From assembly GCF_020991125.1 (NCBI RefSeq), contig NZ_CP087715.1, positions 1,391,501 to 1,455,500 on the forward strand: DNA of 64,000 bases. Direction: 5' to 3'. Made by a program: the position numbers and the translations under genes. The notes below the pieces were generated by a model. The model had not been told where the DNA came from. It made no database searches and worked only from the letters and a program-made list of their open reading frames with translations. This DNA is from Microbulbifer celer. GTDB lineage: Bacteria > Pseudomonadota > Gammaproteobacteria > Pseudomonadales > Cellvibrionaceae. This document shows, piece after piece, positions 11,126-19,653 of this stretch (positions within the stretch are counted from its first letter, which is position 1; every line of letters begins with the position of its first letter).

Positions 11126-12028
11126 CTATGCGACCCTCCTAAGCCCTGTAGATTTACTCATATACCTCAGGATTTCACCGCCTATCCAGCGGCCAACCGG
11201 TACCGATACGCCGTTGCCGATCTGTCGATATGCGGCCGTGTCCGAGACTGGGAATGTGAAGCTATCCGGCAGGCCCTGCAGGCGAGCATACTCACGAACG
11301 GAGTAGGGCCGCACTCCCAGCGGGTAGCGCTTATCCCGCACCAGCCGGGTGCTCTTGTCCTTTGCGTAGTGAGCCACGCAGGTCGGTGCCTGGTCGTCGT
11401 TGGCCGGGTCGCTGATAATCGGAAGGTCGCGGTACTTGCCACCCATGCGCTCGCCTATGGCCTTCGGCAGAGTTACGCGCGGTTCTTCCTCGAGGATCTC
11501 GGACAACCTCACCGCTCGGGCAGACTCCGGTGGCCGAATGGCGAACTCACGGCGGGTGCCGATGATAATCAGCCGACTGCGCCGCTGCGGTAGCCAGGTA
11601 CTGGACTCGACAGGGCAGAACACATGCACGTAGTAATCCGGCAGCTGGCACATGGCCTCCATCACTACTGGGAAAGCTCGCAGCCCCGGCACATTCTCAA
11701 CCACATAGAATTCAGGACGGGCAAGAGCGAGATGGCGCAGTGCGTGAAGGAACAGCTCGTCACCGGTGCGCGTGCCGTGAATGTCCGCAATGGTGCTGTA
11801 TTTGGTGCAGGGATAGGTGAACACCATGCCATCTGCCGCGCCTTGCTCCAGCACCAATTCTTCGGTCAGGTCGCACTGGCGGACGTGATTTCCGAGATTG
11901 TGTCGGTAGGTCTTGCAGGCGTCGGTGTCCAGTTCAAACGCCTGATTGATCTGCACTCCCGCCTGCAGCAGACCCACATCCATCAACCCGGCCCCACAGA
12001 AATAGCTATTCACAGAGATTGAATTCAT
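11126..12028 (-). CDS. Phage C5-cytosine DNA methyltransferase
   Basis: About 300 residues. Motif I (FCGAGLMDVGLLQAG), catalytic motif IV (FTYPCTKYST, with the nucleophile Cys after Pro), motif VI (ENVPG), motif VIII (QRRSRL) and motif X (QIGNGVSVPVGRWIG) are all present. It methylates C5 of cytosine in a specific duplex site. No restriction enzyme neighbours it, so an orphan enzyme protecting phage DNA or altering host regulation is likely. Start taken at the ATG before NSISVN; in-frame ATGs at 12037 and 12073 are alternatives. It is short, with a small target-recognition region. Confidence 0.9.
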   Translation of the reverse strand: MNSISVNSYFCGAGLMDVGLLQAGVQINQAFELDTDACKTYRHNLGNHVRQCDLTEELVLEQGAADGMVFTYPCTKYSTIADIHGTRTGDELFLHALRHLALARPEFYVVENVPGLRAFPVVMEAMCQLPDYYVHVFCPVESSTWLPQRRSRLIIIGTRREFAIRPPESARAVRLSEILEEEPRVTLPKAIGERMGGKYRDLPIISDPANDDQAPTCVAHYAKDKSTRLVRDKRYPLGVRPYSVREYARLQGLPDSFTFPVSDTAAYRQIGNGVSVPVGRWIGGEILRYMSKSTGLRRVA

Positions 12029-12073
12029 TTTTCTCATTCCGATACTAAAGCCGCCCCTACCGGCGCGACCCAA

Positions 12074-13402
12074 CTAAACTAATTTTATTGGAACTGTTCG
12101 CTCTTCAAGCCGGTAGTCAAACTTCCGTTTTCTGATGGCGGTAGGAAGCCAAGGAAATTCCCGATTCATCTTTTGTTTGAGCCTTGCGCTATTGGCGTGC
12201 CGAAAGTGGCCCTCGTAACTGGCTGCGGTAGACGCGATGGATCGGTACTGCTCCGGCGTTGCCTGGATGGTTCCGCCGCGCACACACTTTTTCTGCCAAT
12301 CCGATAGTGCCTGGCGCGCATGAGTTACAACCCGGCGGCGCACAAGGGTGTGGGTTGGTCGGACGATGTAACCGAGAAAGTCGATTCCATCTTTCAGGGG
12401 CCGCAATCGGATGTCTGGTTTCAAGCGAAGTTGTAGCTCTCTGTCTATGAATTCCACAATCTGCCGTTGCCATTCGGCGAGCTGGTTTCTGTCGCTGTGA
12501 ACTATCACGAAATCGTCGACATAGCGCAGGTATCTCTTTGCCTTCAAGGTGTGCTTTACGAACTGGTCGAGCTTGTCCAGGTAAACATTGGCAAAAAACT
12601 GGGAGCTCAGGTTTCCGATAGGCAGTCCACAACCAGGGCGCGCATTCTCCAGTCGCTTGTGTGGTGGCACCATTGCACGCTCTTCTGCCGTACCGTGGTA
12701 GATCACTCCGACATGTAGTGGCGGCCTACGCAGCAGGGCATGGGTGGCATGCATCACCTGGTTGGATGCGTTGGCTTTGGTCAACTTCTTCTTGAGCATC
12801 GCCCACAGGGTTGGGCGGTGAATGGAATTGAAGAAGTTGTGAATGTCGAGCTGCAGATACCAGCCGCTGTGCTGGCCGCTGTCGACTTGGCGAACGAACT
12901 TCTGCAGGCGACGCACGGCGGCATGGCTGCCCTTGCCTTTGCGATTGGCGTAGCTGTCGAAAATAAACGCTGGCTCCCATAGCTTTTCCAGCTGGGGCAC
13001 CAGCCAGTGATGGACTACGCGATCAGCGAAGTCCGGGGCGTGGATTTCCCGGGCCTTAGGGCGCGTGGCCACAAAGCAGGCGCTGCGCCCTGGTTCCCAT
13101 GATCCATCGTTGATGCGACGCTGAAGACCCAGCAGACCATCGGCCCACCTGGCATCGAACGCCAGCTGGTTCTGGCTTGGCTTTTTACCTGATCGGGCGC
13201 CGCGCCATGCTTTGTGCAGCTCTTGAAGAGAAACTTCCCTGTCACCGTGATACTCACCGGAACGAACCGCCCGAACACACGCGTTGTTGTTGCGGTGGTT
13301 GTTGTTGACATTGCCGTTGTTGAAATTGACGCACCAAACAGCAGCTTTGCCGCACTCTTTCGACCCTTCCGAACATCCAGCACGGTAGTACGGTTTCGTC
13401 AT
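12074..13402 (-). CDS. DGR reverse transcriptase with TR-encoded N-terminal extension
   Basis: 442 residues. It copies the template RNA into cDNA with adenine-directed errors for mutagenic retrohoming. RT motifs: LQLDIHNFF (catalytic Asp about 186), GLPIGNLSSQFFANVYLDKLD (259-279, the motif 4 form typical of DGR and group II-like RTs), YLRYVDDF (YVDD at 294-297) and FLGYIVRP. The frame opens at ATG 13402, whose ATGA overlaps the avd stop, and reads through the whole template repeat (residues 20-49, Asn-rich) before the RT fold begins near residue 58. I see no in-frame ATG, GTG or TTG between TR and RT core, so the extension is probably translated unless an unusual start is used. Confidence 0.93.
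   Translation of the reverse strand: MTKPYYRAGCSEGSKECGKAAVWCVNFNNGNVNNNHRNNNACVRAVRSGEYHGDREVSLQELHKAWRGARSGKKPSQNQLAFDARWADGLLGLQRRINDGSWEPGRSACFVATRPKAREIHAPDFADRVVHHWLVPQLEKLWEPAFIFDSYANRKGKGSHAAVRRLQKFVRQVDSGQHSGWYLQLDIHNFFNSIHRPTLWAMLKKKLTKANASNQVMHATHALLRRPPLHVGVIYHGTAEERAMVPPHKRLENARPGCGLPIGNLSSQFFANVYLDKLDQFVKHTLKAKRYLRYVDDFVIVHSDRNQLAEWQRQIVEFIDRELQLRLKPDIRLRPLKDGIDFLGYIVRPTHTLVRRRVVTHARQALSDWQKKCVRGGTIQATPEQYRSIASTAASYEGHFRHANSARLKQKMNREFPWLPTAIRKRKFDYRLEERTVPIKLV
13256..13345 (-). repeat. DGR template repeat (TR)
   Basis: 90 bp. In the coding strand it holds 21 adenines, mostly as AAC codons, so it reads as ten Asn and one His at the positions that vary. It matches VR1 (13873-13962) and VR2 (19260-19349) at all 69 non-adenine positions. 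The adenine-free, GC-rich 28 bp at its 3' end corresponds to the initiation-of-mutagenic-homing region. Just 3' of the repeat, the next aligned non-T base differs (C in TR, G in both VRs on the + strand). Confidence 0.95.
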
Positions 13403-13842
13403 TGGTTGGCCCCCACATACCCTGCAGAGGCGGCGCGGCCACTCAGTATCTGGGCACGCTCCGGGGAGGCATTGCTACCCGAATTCTGGCCCTTTCGGTG
13501 AAGTTGACGTTTCCAGCCACCCGCGCACCGGCCAACTTCCTCGGCGGCGCGAATTAACGACTCGAACTGCTTGAAGCTTTTAAAGGCATGAAGCTGGCTT
13601 CCCAGTTGCAGGCTCAACTTGAGCTCATCGATTGCCCATACCAGTTCGTTTACCCAGTAAAGCTGACGACTGCGATCGCGCCAGGCGCGGTGACACATGC
13701 GCAGCACGGCCATGGCCTGACGGCGCATGTCAGTTCCGAGGGTGTACTTGTGGTATCGGGCGAATCCGCGCACTGCCTGTTCAATATCAACAAGCAGGCG
13801 CTCGGACTTTTTCACGATTTCTGGCAACTGGTAAGGCTTCAT
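13399..13842 (-). CDS. avd: DGR accessory variability determinant (Avd-like four-helix protein)
   Basis: 147 residues. The first 110 are helical and rich in Arg/Lys, with the pattern LLVDIEQAVRGFARYHKYTLG...MCHRAWRD...ELKLSLQLG...FKSFKQFE, which resembles Avd and the related 23S-rRNA-intervening four-helix-bundle family. Avd forms a pentamer that binds RT and the template RNA and is required for cDNA synthesis in Bordetella phage BPP-1. The Ser/Gly-rich tail is likely disordered. It lies between VR1 and the RT gene, and the stop overlaps the RT start (ATGA). Confidence 0.85.
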   Translation of the reverse strand: MKPYQLPEIVKKSERLLVDIEQAVRGFARYHKYTLGTDMRRQAMAVLRMCHRAWRDRSRQLYWVNELVWAIDELKLSLQLGSQLHAFKSFKQFESLIRAAEEVGRCAGGWKRQLHRKGQNSGSNASPERAQILSGRAASAGYVGANQ

Positions 13843-13866
13843 GGCATCACATCAAAAAATCAAAAA

Positions 13867-14295
13867 TTACTGACCGGAACGAACCGCCCGAACACACGCG
13901 CTGTCGTAGCGGCGGTCGTGGTGGACAGTGCCGAGGCGGAAACTGACGCACCAAACAGCAGCGTCATTCCAAGCACAAGGGGTAGAAGTCCAATAAGCTC
14001 GGCTTTTGGTATCCGGATATTTGTCGGTATCGATTGCCGGGTCGTGCCGGTTTCGGTCCACCAGGGTTGCGAGCTCGTCGACAGTGGGCATGCGCCACCC
14101 ATCGCCCATTTCTGAGATGGCATCCTCTGCGGCCTCATAGGTTACGACCTCTCCTTCGAGCAGTGTGTGGCTCCACTCCAGCTCTGCTGTGGATTGATTG
14201 CTGGCGACTCCGGAATCCATGTTGATCGACAGATCACCACCGTTTATGTCGATACTGATGGTCTTGCCGGGCATCTTGATATTTAGGTTTTGCAT
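13867..14295 (-). CDS. DGR variable protein 1 (DUF1566-like, C-type-lectin fold)
   Basis: 142 residues. The C-terminal 100 residues have the DUF1566/Lcl pattern: WSHTLLEGEVVTYEAAEDAI, GWRMPTVDELATLVD, YWTSTPC and terminal CVRAVRSG. DGRs typically diversify this type of ligand-binding fold. Eleven residues vary relative to the template (118, 120, 121, 123, 125-128, 130-132), and all eleven differ from it here. SD GGAGGGG precedes ATG 14295. There is no signal peptide or membrane segment, so the protein is cytoplasmic or virion-borne. Ligand unknown. Confidence 0.88.
   Translation of the reverse strand: MQNLNIKMPGKTISIDINGGDLSINMDSGVASNQSTAELEWSHTLLEGEVVTYEAAEDAISEMGDGWRMPTVDELATLVDRNRHDPAIDTDKYPDTKSRAYWTSTPCAWNDAAVWCVSFRLGTVHHDRRYDSACVRAVRSGQ
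13873..13962 (-). repeat. DGR variable repeat 1 (VR1)
   Basis: 90 bp at the 3' end of the variable protein gene, ending just before its stop. It differs from TR at 13 of 90 positions, all of them A in the template coding strand; none of the 69 C, G or T positions differ. Confidence 0.95.
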
Positions 14296-14345
14296 TTCCC
14301 CTCCGGTTATTGACTGATTGGCCGGGCACCAGGCCCGGCGCGGAG

Positions 14346-15173
14346 TTAAGCAGCGAAGCTGCCGATGTAGGTCTTGATGTCGGTACCGCTGAATGCAGAG
14401 GCCAGCTTCTCCTGCAATTCGCGCCCCATCTCTTCTTGCTGCGCCTCCAGGCGCTTGATACGCGCGATCAGGGAGGGAGCGTCGCCACCGGTGAGGACCG
14501 ATAGGCGCAGCTCAAAACTGCGGATATTGAGACCGTTGTAGGGGGTACACTCGAATCGGAACCCTGCCGGCAAACCGTGTTCGCTGCGCGCCTCGATACT
14601 CTCCAAGGCGCTGCGGCTGGCCTTGAAGTCCTGTGACTCGTGATCCTCTCTGCGAGAGGCTTCGATGGTCAGACGGCGAACTGCAGCGATCGCTTTGGAG
14701 TTGGGAATTGCTTCACCATCCGCTGCGTAGCAGACGATCGAGTCTTGGTAGTCCTCGAGGAACTCGGCCATGGTCTTCTGGTTGCTACGGCTGCCGTTGA
14801 TGTCCAGGAGCGCCGAATACTCTGCGGTTTTGACAAGTGACAGCTTTGCGGAGAAATCGGCGTGGCCGGGTTCCACGATGTCACCCAAATTGAAAATACT
14901 GCGGGCCGTCATCTTCTGCGGGTCGACGAAACAGGCCGCGCCGGCAGCCGAAAATTCTTCACAGTAGTTGGTGAAGTCATCCAGGGCGACGGTCTCCATG
15001 GTGCCGCGGTACCGGCAGCGGCCGGGGAGATACTGCTCCAGGCTGGATAGCCTGAAATTATCCGGCACGGCTGCCAGCGGCGTTTTAAGCTCTGCGTCTT
15101 TCAGTGCCAGGGTTAAGTCGGCAACTGTCTGCGCCGCCTGGATGGCCTCAATTGCGCTTTTATCCATACTCAT
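14346..15173 (-). CDS. DUF2303 (YfdQ-like) phage protein
   Basis: 275 residues. Matches the DUF2303/YfdQ pattern of lambdoid and other temperate phages (LEQYLPGRCRYRGTM, FVDPQKMTARSIFNLG, HADFSAKLSLVKTAEYSALL). Function is not established; genes of this type sit in early operons with recombination genes, as here. It ends in a helical tail rich in Glu and Gln. No signal peptide. Confidence 0.75.
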   Translation of the reverse strand: MSMDKSAIEAIQAAQTVADLTLALKDAELKTPLAAVPDNFRLSSLEQYLPGRCRYRGTMETVALDDFTNYCEEFSAAGAACFVDPQKMTARSIFNLGDIVEPGHADFSAKLSLVKTAEYSALLDINGSRSNQKTMAEFLEDYQDSIVCYAADGEAIPNSKAIAAVRRLTIEASRREDHESQDFKASRSALESIEARSEHGLPAGFRFECTPYNGLNIRSFELRLSVLTGGDAPSLIARIKRLEAQQEEMGRELQEKLASAFSGTDIKTYIGSFAA

Positions 15174-15236
15174 TTACATGTTTCCTCTAATGGTCAGGAG
15201 TTTTACTGGTTACTGAGGGTTCTGTTTTTATCTGGG

Positions 15237-15590
15237 TTACGACTTACGGAGCGGGGTCACCTCGTTCACTCCGCCTTTCTTGTCGAACATCTGGTCCTGT
15301 TTTTCCGGGAAGAAAGACAGGGAGCCTTTGGTGCCGACATACATCGGGGTGGTGGTGGAATTGTCCTCGGTCACGGAGCCGCGCGAGGTCGGGCGCTTGT
15401 ACTTCAGCGTGTGGTCAATCTGCACCTGACTGCTGTTGTTGATGTGCGCCATCTTCAGGGTGATGGTCACCTCACCTTTGCGCTGGTGGTCGGTTACCGC
15501 CGAAGCCACCTCGCTGAGGATGTGGGACAGCTTTTCCTCGAACACACCGCCGTCGAGGTCGCCAAGAAACTCACTTACGTTTGTGGACAT
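15237..15590 (-). CDS. Conserved phage early protein, function unknown
   Basis: 117 residues and soluble. The first half resembles short phage proteins found beside DUF2303 (DLDGGVFEEKLSHILSEVASAV, then KGEVTITLKMAHINNSSQVQIDHTLKYKRPTSRG). No catalytic motif is visible. It lies in the leftward early operon between DUF2303 and the exonuclease, so a role in recombination or DNA metabolism is only positional inference. Confidence 0.7.
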   Translation of the reverse strand: MSTNVSEFLGDLDGGVFEEKLSHILSEVASAVTDHQRKGEVTITLKMAHINNSSQVQIDHTLKYKRPTSRGSVTEDNSTTTPMYVGTKGSLSFFPEKQDQMFDKKGGVNEVTPLRKS

Positions 15591-15667
15591 GATTCTCTCC
15601 AGTTTGTTGAAAAGAGGGCCCCATACCAGCGGCCCGATGGTTACTACTGACTGTGCGCTGAGCGCGG

Positions 15668-17224
15668 TTAAAAATTGCTTGCGGCCGGTTCTTCGATAAA
15701 TTCCTGAATCGCTTGCTTCAGCGTTTTTCCGGAGGTGCCGACATATTGGGTTCCGTCTTTCCAGTGCGCGAATGCCTTGAGGCCGTCGATGTATCCTCGT
15801 TGGTATTCGGAAAATTGAGGCTCTTGTTGTGGCCTGGGGTCGCGACCGGGCACAGCTCGAGGTGCAGCACCGTGTGATCTCGCTTCAGCACCCCGAGCTT
15901 GCTCTACATTTTCCCGCTGGGTAGATGCAGCCTGTCGGCGCTCCTCGGCAGTTTTGTGATCCGCAATCCGTGCAGTGATAACCGCTTTCAGATCATCGCT
16001 TTCCTTGAGCACCAGCTGCTGGGAATCGGCGAACAGGGTTTCAAAACCAGCAGTTTCATTACGCAGCGTTTCCAGGTTGAGGCGAATCTTGTCGGCGACC
16101 TGGTTGGCCTCGATCTTCGCGCGCGCCAGTTCGGTATCCACTGCATCGCGCAGGCTGCTGATTGTCCGCTTGTTCTTCATCGCACCTGCAAAATCGGTGG
16201 GAATCGGTGGTAGCCGCACATCGCCACCCAGTGACTGGTTGATCTGGTCGACGTGCTTTGTCATGGATTCGGCGGCGGTCATGCGAATTTCGTCGCGGAT
16301 CTGCGTCTTACGGGCCTTGACCAGCTTCTCCAGCTCCAGGCGCTTGCCGCGCGCCTGCTCGCTGATGTCGTCGATTGCCCGGAACAGTTCATCAATGCTC
16401 TGGGTCTGGCTCAGGGCGTGGTCCTTGGCGGCGCTCAGGCGCTGCTCGACTTCTTTGCACCACTTCACAGTCTTCTCTGCGTCGGCGAAGTGCTGGTCTG
16501 TCTGCAGCTCGGTATTGATGCCCTTGAAGACTGTCACGGCGTGGTCGTGGAACTGCTTCAGGTTGCTGGCGGTGACCATGCCGGTGACCTCGATACGCAG
16601 CGCCGGCAGGGTTTCAGGGGCTTGGCCAACGGCTTCGAGCTGCTCGGCCTCTGGTTGGTAGCTGGCGAGGTCTTGCGCGAACTGCTGCCAGCCGGCGATC
16701 AGTGCGGCGCGACGCTCAGGCACGGACACATACTCCATGCTGTAACAGGCATCTGGTGTGCCGTCGGACGTGGTGAATATCGCCTTCTCGGCGCCGCTGA
16801 CCAGAAGCTGGTGCTCCAGTTGCCAGTAGTAGTGCGGCTCGAGGTTGCCGGCGCGCACATTGTCGGCCAAGCCAGCGCTGTAGAGCTTGTGCTCCCAGAT
16901 CGTGGATTCGTCCATGGTCACGCCATCGAACGACGCCAGGCAGGTTTCGCAATCGCTGACAGCGGTCGCGGGGAACAGCTCGTCCATCAACTCCAGCTCA
17001 ATATGCGGCCGGATAGATGCCTCTGCAGCGTGCCCCTTGTCGAACAGGAACTGCTTGGATTCGGAAACCTTTTCGGCAACGCCGGTGGATTTCTCCTTGA
17101 GCAACTGGGAGCGAGATTTATATTTGCTCTCGCCCATCATTGCCGGCGCCTCACTGGCGGTGAAATAATTTGAGCGGGCGGCATGCCATTCTGGTGTTCC
17201 TTGGGTAAGGTTCAAAATTTTCAC
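15668..17224 (-). CDS. YqaJ-family phage exonuclease (lambda Exo-like)
   Basis: 518 residues. The N-terminal 200 residues form a PD-(D/E)xK nuclease of the YqaJ family: GTPEWHAARSNYFTASEAPAMMG, later FDGVTMDESTIWEHKLYS (catalytic Asp, Glu, Lys) and PHYYWQLEHQLLVSGA. It should degrade duplex ends 5' to 3' to give single strands for the adjacent RecT. A long helical middle (about 230-420) and a charged disordered tail are extra compared with lambda Exo (226 aa). It overlaps the recT stop by 4 nt. Confidence 0.88.
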   Translation of the reverse strand: MKILNLTQGTPEWHAARSNYFTASEAPAMMGESKYKSRSQLLKEKSTGVAEKVSESKQFLFDKGHAAEASIRPHIELELMDELFPATAVSDCETCLASFDGVTMDESTIWEHKLYSAGLADNVRAGNLEPHYYWQLEHQLLVSGAEKAIFTTSDGTPDACYSMEYVSVPERRAALIAGWQQFAQDLASYQPEAEQLEAVGQAPETLPALRIEVTGMVTASNLKQFHDHAVTVFKGINTELQTDQHFADAEKTVKWCKEVEQRLSAAKDHALSQTQSIDELFRAIDDISEQARGKRLELEKLVKARKTQIRDEIRMTAAESMTKHVDQINQSLGGDVRLPPIPTDFAGAMKNKRTISSLRDAVDTELARAKIEANQVADKIRLNLETLRNETAGFETLFADSQQLVLKESDDLKAVITARIADHKTAEERRQAASTQRENVEQARGAEARSHGAAPRAVPGRDPRPQQEPQFSEYQRGYIDGLKAFAHWKDGTQYVGTSGKTLKQAIQEFIEEPAASNF

Positions 17225-17970
17225 GCTTCGGCCTCCTCTTTGCCGATGTTCAGGATTTTCTGGCGCTGCTGCTCACTGAGTGCCGCGCGGCTCTCTACCG
17301 TGGCTAGGATTTGCTCGGGCGATTTTTTGCCGGCTTCGACCAACCCCTTCCAAGCCTCAAAGTTCGCGTCGAACTTTTCTTCCGGATAGTGTTCAAGTGC
17401 GCTCTGTTGCGCGGGTTCTTTCCGTGGCGTGATGTTGCGCTCGGTCGGCATATCTTCAGCCTCCTCCCGAGTGATCAGGCCCGCCAGTGCATCGGCGAAC
17501 TGATCACGAACTGCAAAACCGCGAGCCCGAAAAGTGAGCATCCGTTTTGGATACTGAGTCCAAGGGCCAGCCTTCTCCCAAAGTCCCGCAGTTTTTGCGT
17601 CGGCAGCGCTGAACGTCTGGGTATGCTTTTCGCCACCCTTGCGCCATACGGTGCAGGTTGCGGTCATGGTCGATTCGTCGAATGACTCAACGATCCCGCC
17701 GAACGATGGGTGGTTCTGAACCAGCGCCAGCAGGGCGTCCCCGTAGATGGAAGGCTTGCCGTTGATCACCGCAATGTTCTGCAGCGCCTGGATAGGGTTC
17801 AGTCCAAGCTCAGAGCCCATCATCATCGCCACCAGGGTGTCTTGCGGCTTGTTCTGGTAGTTCTTCGGCACCATCTGACTACCGGAGAGCATGTTGGCCA
17901 TTTCCATGGCCTCGCCCATGTTCTGTGGCTGCAATGCAAAGCCGCCGGTTTTTGCGATTTGGTTAGACAT
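17221..17970 (-). CDS. recT: RecT-family single-strand annealing protein
   Basis: About 249 residues. The RecT signature GSELGLNPIQALQNIAVINGKPSIYGDALLALV is present, followed by TATCTVWRKGGE and YPKRMLTFRARGFAVRDQFADALAGL. It anneals complementary strands made by the YqaJ exonuclease next to it and drives phage recombination. An upstream ATG at 17985 is possible. The start overlaps the end of the next upstream gene by a few bases. Confidence 0.92.
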   Translation of the reverse strand: MSNQIAKTGGFALQPQNMGEAMEMANMLSGSQMVPKNYQNKPQDTLVAMMMGSELGLNPIQALQNIAVINGKPSIYGDALLALVQNHPSFGGIVESFDESTMTATCTVWRKGGEKHTQTFSAADAKTAGLWEKAGPWTQYPKRMLTFRARGFAVRDQFADALAGLITREEAEDMPTERNITPRKEPAQQSALEHYPEEKFDANFEAWKGLVEAGKKSPEQILATVESRAALSEQQRQKILNIGKEEAEA

Positions 17971-18382
17971 GCACAAACTCTCCATTCCATTGGATCAGCC
18001 GCGCCGCTTGCGGCAACTCCTCCTCGAATTCTTCTTCCGGTACCGGAGCGGGCGGCAGAGGCATATCCTCGCCATCGTCATCGTCATCGCCGCATACTTC
18101 CCGAACACAATCGGCGGTCAGGTATTCCGGATCGTTTACAACCTTGCTGAGTGATTCGCGCACTAGGTTGCAGGTCTCCTCCACCCACAGGCCTCGGCGC
18201 AAAGGCCAGGTGGCGGGGTAGGGGTGTTCGCAGTGGTGCCACTTCCGGAAAGATTCCTGGCAGCGCTTTCTGATGGCCGCCACCTCTTCACCGGCAACCT
18301 CTGAGGGCTCCGGAAATAGAGCGGTGACCCAGCGAGTGAGCGCTACGAAGTAAGCGACGATGGTTGATAGATTGAATTTCAA
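17963..18382 (-). CDS. Small acidic phage protein, function unknown
   Basis: 139 residues. A short hydrophobic N-terminus (STIVAYFVALTRWVTALF) is followed by a region with HHCEHPYPATWPLRRGLW and a run of acidic residues (CGDDDDDGEDMP). No family was recognised. It is the gene just upstream of recT in the early leftward operon and overlaps its start. Confidence 0.6.
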   Translation of the reverse strand: MKFNLSTIVAYFVALTRWVTALFPEPSEVAGEEVAAIRKRCQESFRKWHHCEHPYPATWPLRRGLWVEETCNLVRESLSKVVNDPEYLTADCVREVCGDDDDDGEDMPLPPAPVPEEEFEEELPQAARLIQWNGEFVHV

Positions 18383-18401
18383 GACTTTTCCCCTTTTGTT
18401 G

Positions 18402-18884
18402 TTAGATCCAGCCCCGCATCTTTTCGCGCAGCTTCACTTTTTCGATCAGCGGCATACTTCCCGCCAGTGAATTACATTTCTGGTGAGCCAGAACCATGTT
18501 CTCAATCCGATCCGGCCCCTTCTGGTTTACCGGCATCAGGTGCTCTACTGTCATGTCCTCGCCGAGCTTTTCGCCGCAGAAGAAACATTCGTCACCATCG
18601 CGCTTTAGAAGCCGCTCTTTCCTGCGGCCGATCTTTCCGCGCTTGGTTGGCTGGGCTTTTCCTCTCCAGCTCTCGCCCGCGAAGTAAGCAGTCAGGGCCT
18701 CCGTGACGAGAGGCCCACTAACGGAATGCTTGCCTCTGCTGTTCTTGTAGATAACCCCGGTTCCGAGCTGGCACTTAAAACGCAACACTTCGTATTCGTT
18801 GGTGGTTGGGAGCATTTCTGCCCCCTGTGCCGACAACCACTTCATAAACGCGATTACGCGCTTTTCTGAAAGTTTGTTAATCAT
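18402..18884 (-). CDS. HNH endonuclease-domain phage protein
   Basis: 160 residues. The C-terminal half is an HNH fold with zinc-type cysteines: CFFCGEKLGEDMTVEHLMPVNQKGPDRIENMVLAHQKCNSLAG (His in VEHL, Asn in IENM, His in AHQKC). HNH nucleases nick or cut DNA; here a role in recombination or packaging cannot be separated. Start chosen at ATG 18884 because it forms an ATGA overlap with the preceding gene; ATG 18899 is an alternative. Confidence 0.8.
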   Translation of the reverse strand: MINKLSEKRVIAFMKWLSAQGAEMLPTTNEYEVLRFKCQLGTGVIYKNSRGKHSVSGPLVTEALTAYFAGESWRGKAQPTKRGKIGRRKERLLKRDGDECFFCGEKLGEDMTVEHLMPVNQKGPDRIENMVLAHQKCNSLAGSMPLIEKVKLREKMRGWI

Positions 18885-19225
18885 TCGATCCAGCCCCATT
18901 CCCGGGCTTCGTTTTCAAATTCGTCGTAGTGAGTTACCGCAATCTCGTCAGCAACTTCTCGGGCCATCCGCGCCAGTGCCATTCCGGCTTCTGCGCCGTC
19001 ACTCAGTGCGGTGATGGCTACGGCAGAAAGTGACTCGGCGCGATCACCGATGAGGTCTTCAAAGAGCCGCTGAGCCAGCACCTGGTTCTCACTGAGGCGC
19101 CCAGCAGAGGAAAGCAGGCGACGCTCCACAAACTGCGCCATCTTTTCGATCTGCGGCTCACGCTCGGCCTCAATCTGACGCTGGAATTTGTATTCGCTGA
19201 GCTCTACAGGTTCTGCTGAGTTCAC
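18881..19225 (-). CDS. Small helical phage early protein, function unknown
   Basis: 114 residues, strongly charged and alpha-helical throughout, ending EFENEAREWGWIE. No family or motif was recognised. It is translationally coupled (ATGA) to the downstream HNH gene and follows the second DGR target gene by 28 nt. Confidence 0.6.
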   Translation of the reverse strand: MNSAEPVELSEYKFQRQIEAEREPQIEKMAQFVERRLLSSAGRLSENQVLAQRLFEDLIGDRAESLSAVAITALSDGAEAGMALARMAREVADEIAVTHYDEFENEAREWGWIE

Positions 19226-19253
19226 GGCACGTCTCCATTCAAAAAATCAAAGA

Positions 19254-19610
19254 TTACTGACCGGAACGAACCGCCCGAACACACGCGCCGTAGTCGCGGT
19301 GGTAGTTGCCGACATAGCCGAGGCTGAAATCGACGCACCAAACAGCAGCGTCATTCCAAGCACAGGGCGTAGAAGCCCAGTAAAAATCGCTTTGGGTGTC
19401 GGGGAATTTCTCGGTATCTACGGCGGGATCTACTCGAGACAGGTCCAGAATGGATTCCAGCTCGAGGCGAGTCGGCATGCGCCAGCCTTCGCCGAGTTCT
19501 GCAATGGCTTTCTCGGCCTCTTCGAAAGTTACATCTTCGCCATCCAGGAGTGTTTCGCTCCATTCGAGGTTGGCGTGGGTGATGGTTTTGGGGGCTGTGG
19601 TTTCGTTCAT
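19254..19610 (-). CDS. DGR variable protein 2 (DUF1566-like), first gene of the leftward early operon
   Basis: 118 residues from ATG 19610 (133 from ATG 19655). Same fold pattern as variable protein 1: LEWSETLLDGEDVTFEEAEKAI, GWRMPTRLELESIL, YWASTPCAWNDAAVWCV and terminal CVRAVRSGQ. Nine of eleven template-variable residues differ from the template. ATG 19655 overlaps the -10 of the likely early promoter, so the 19610 start, with GAGG upstream, is preferred. It lies 5.9 kb from the RT gene but shares sequence with variable protein 1 on both sides of the repeat, implying duplication. Confidence 0.87.
   Translation of the reverse strand: MNETTAPKTITHANLEWSETLLDGEDVTFEEAEKAIAELGEGWRMPTRLELESILDLSRVDPAVDTEKFPDTQSDFYWASTPCAWNDAAVWCVDFSLGYVGNYHRDYGACVRAVRSGQ
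19260..19349 (-). repeat. DGR variable repeat 2 (VR2)
   Basis: 90 bp matching the TR at 13256-13345. It has 12 differences, all at template adenines of the coding strand. It also matches VR1 beyond the repeat on both sides, including about 20 nt after the stop codon. Confidence 0.95.
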
Positions 19611-19653
19611 GTCTGCTGCCTCGGGATTGGTTGTTGTTGCTGTCGGTGTAGCC

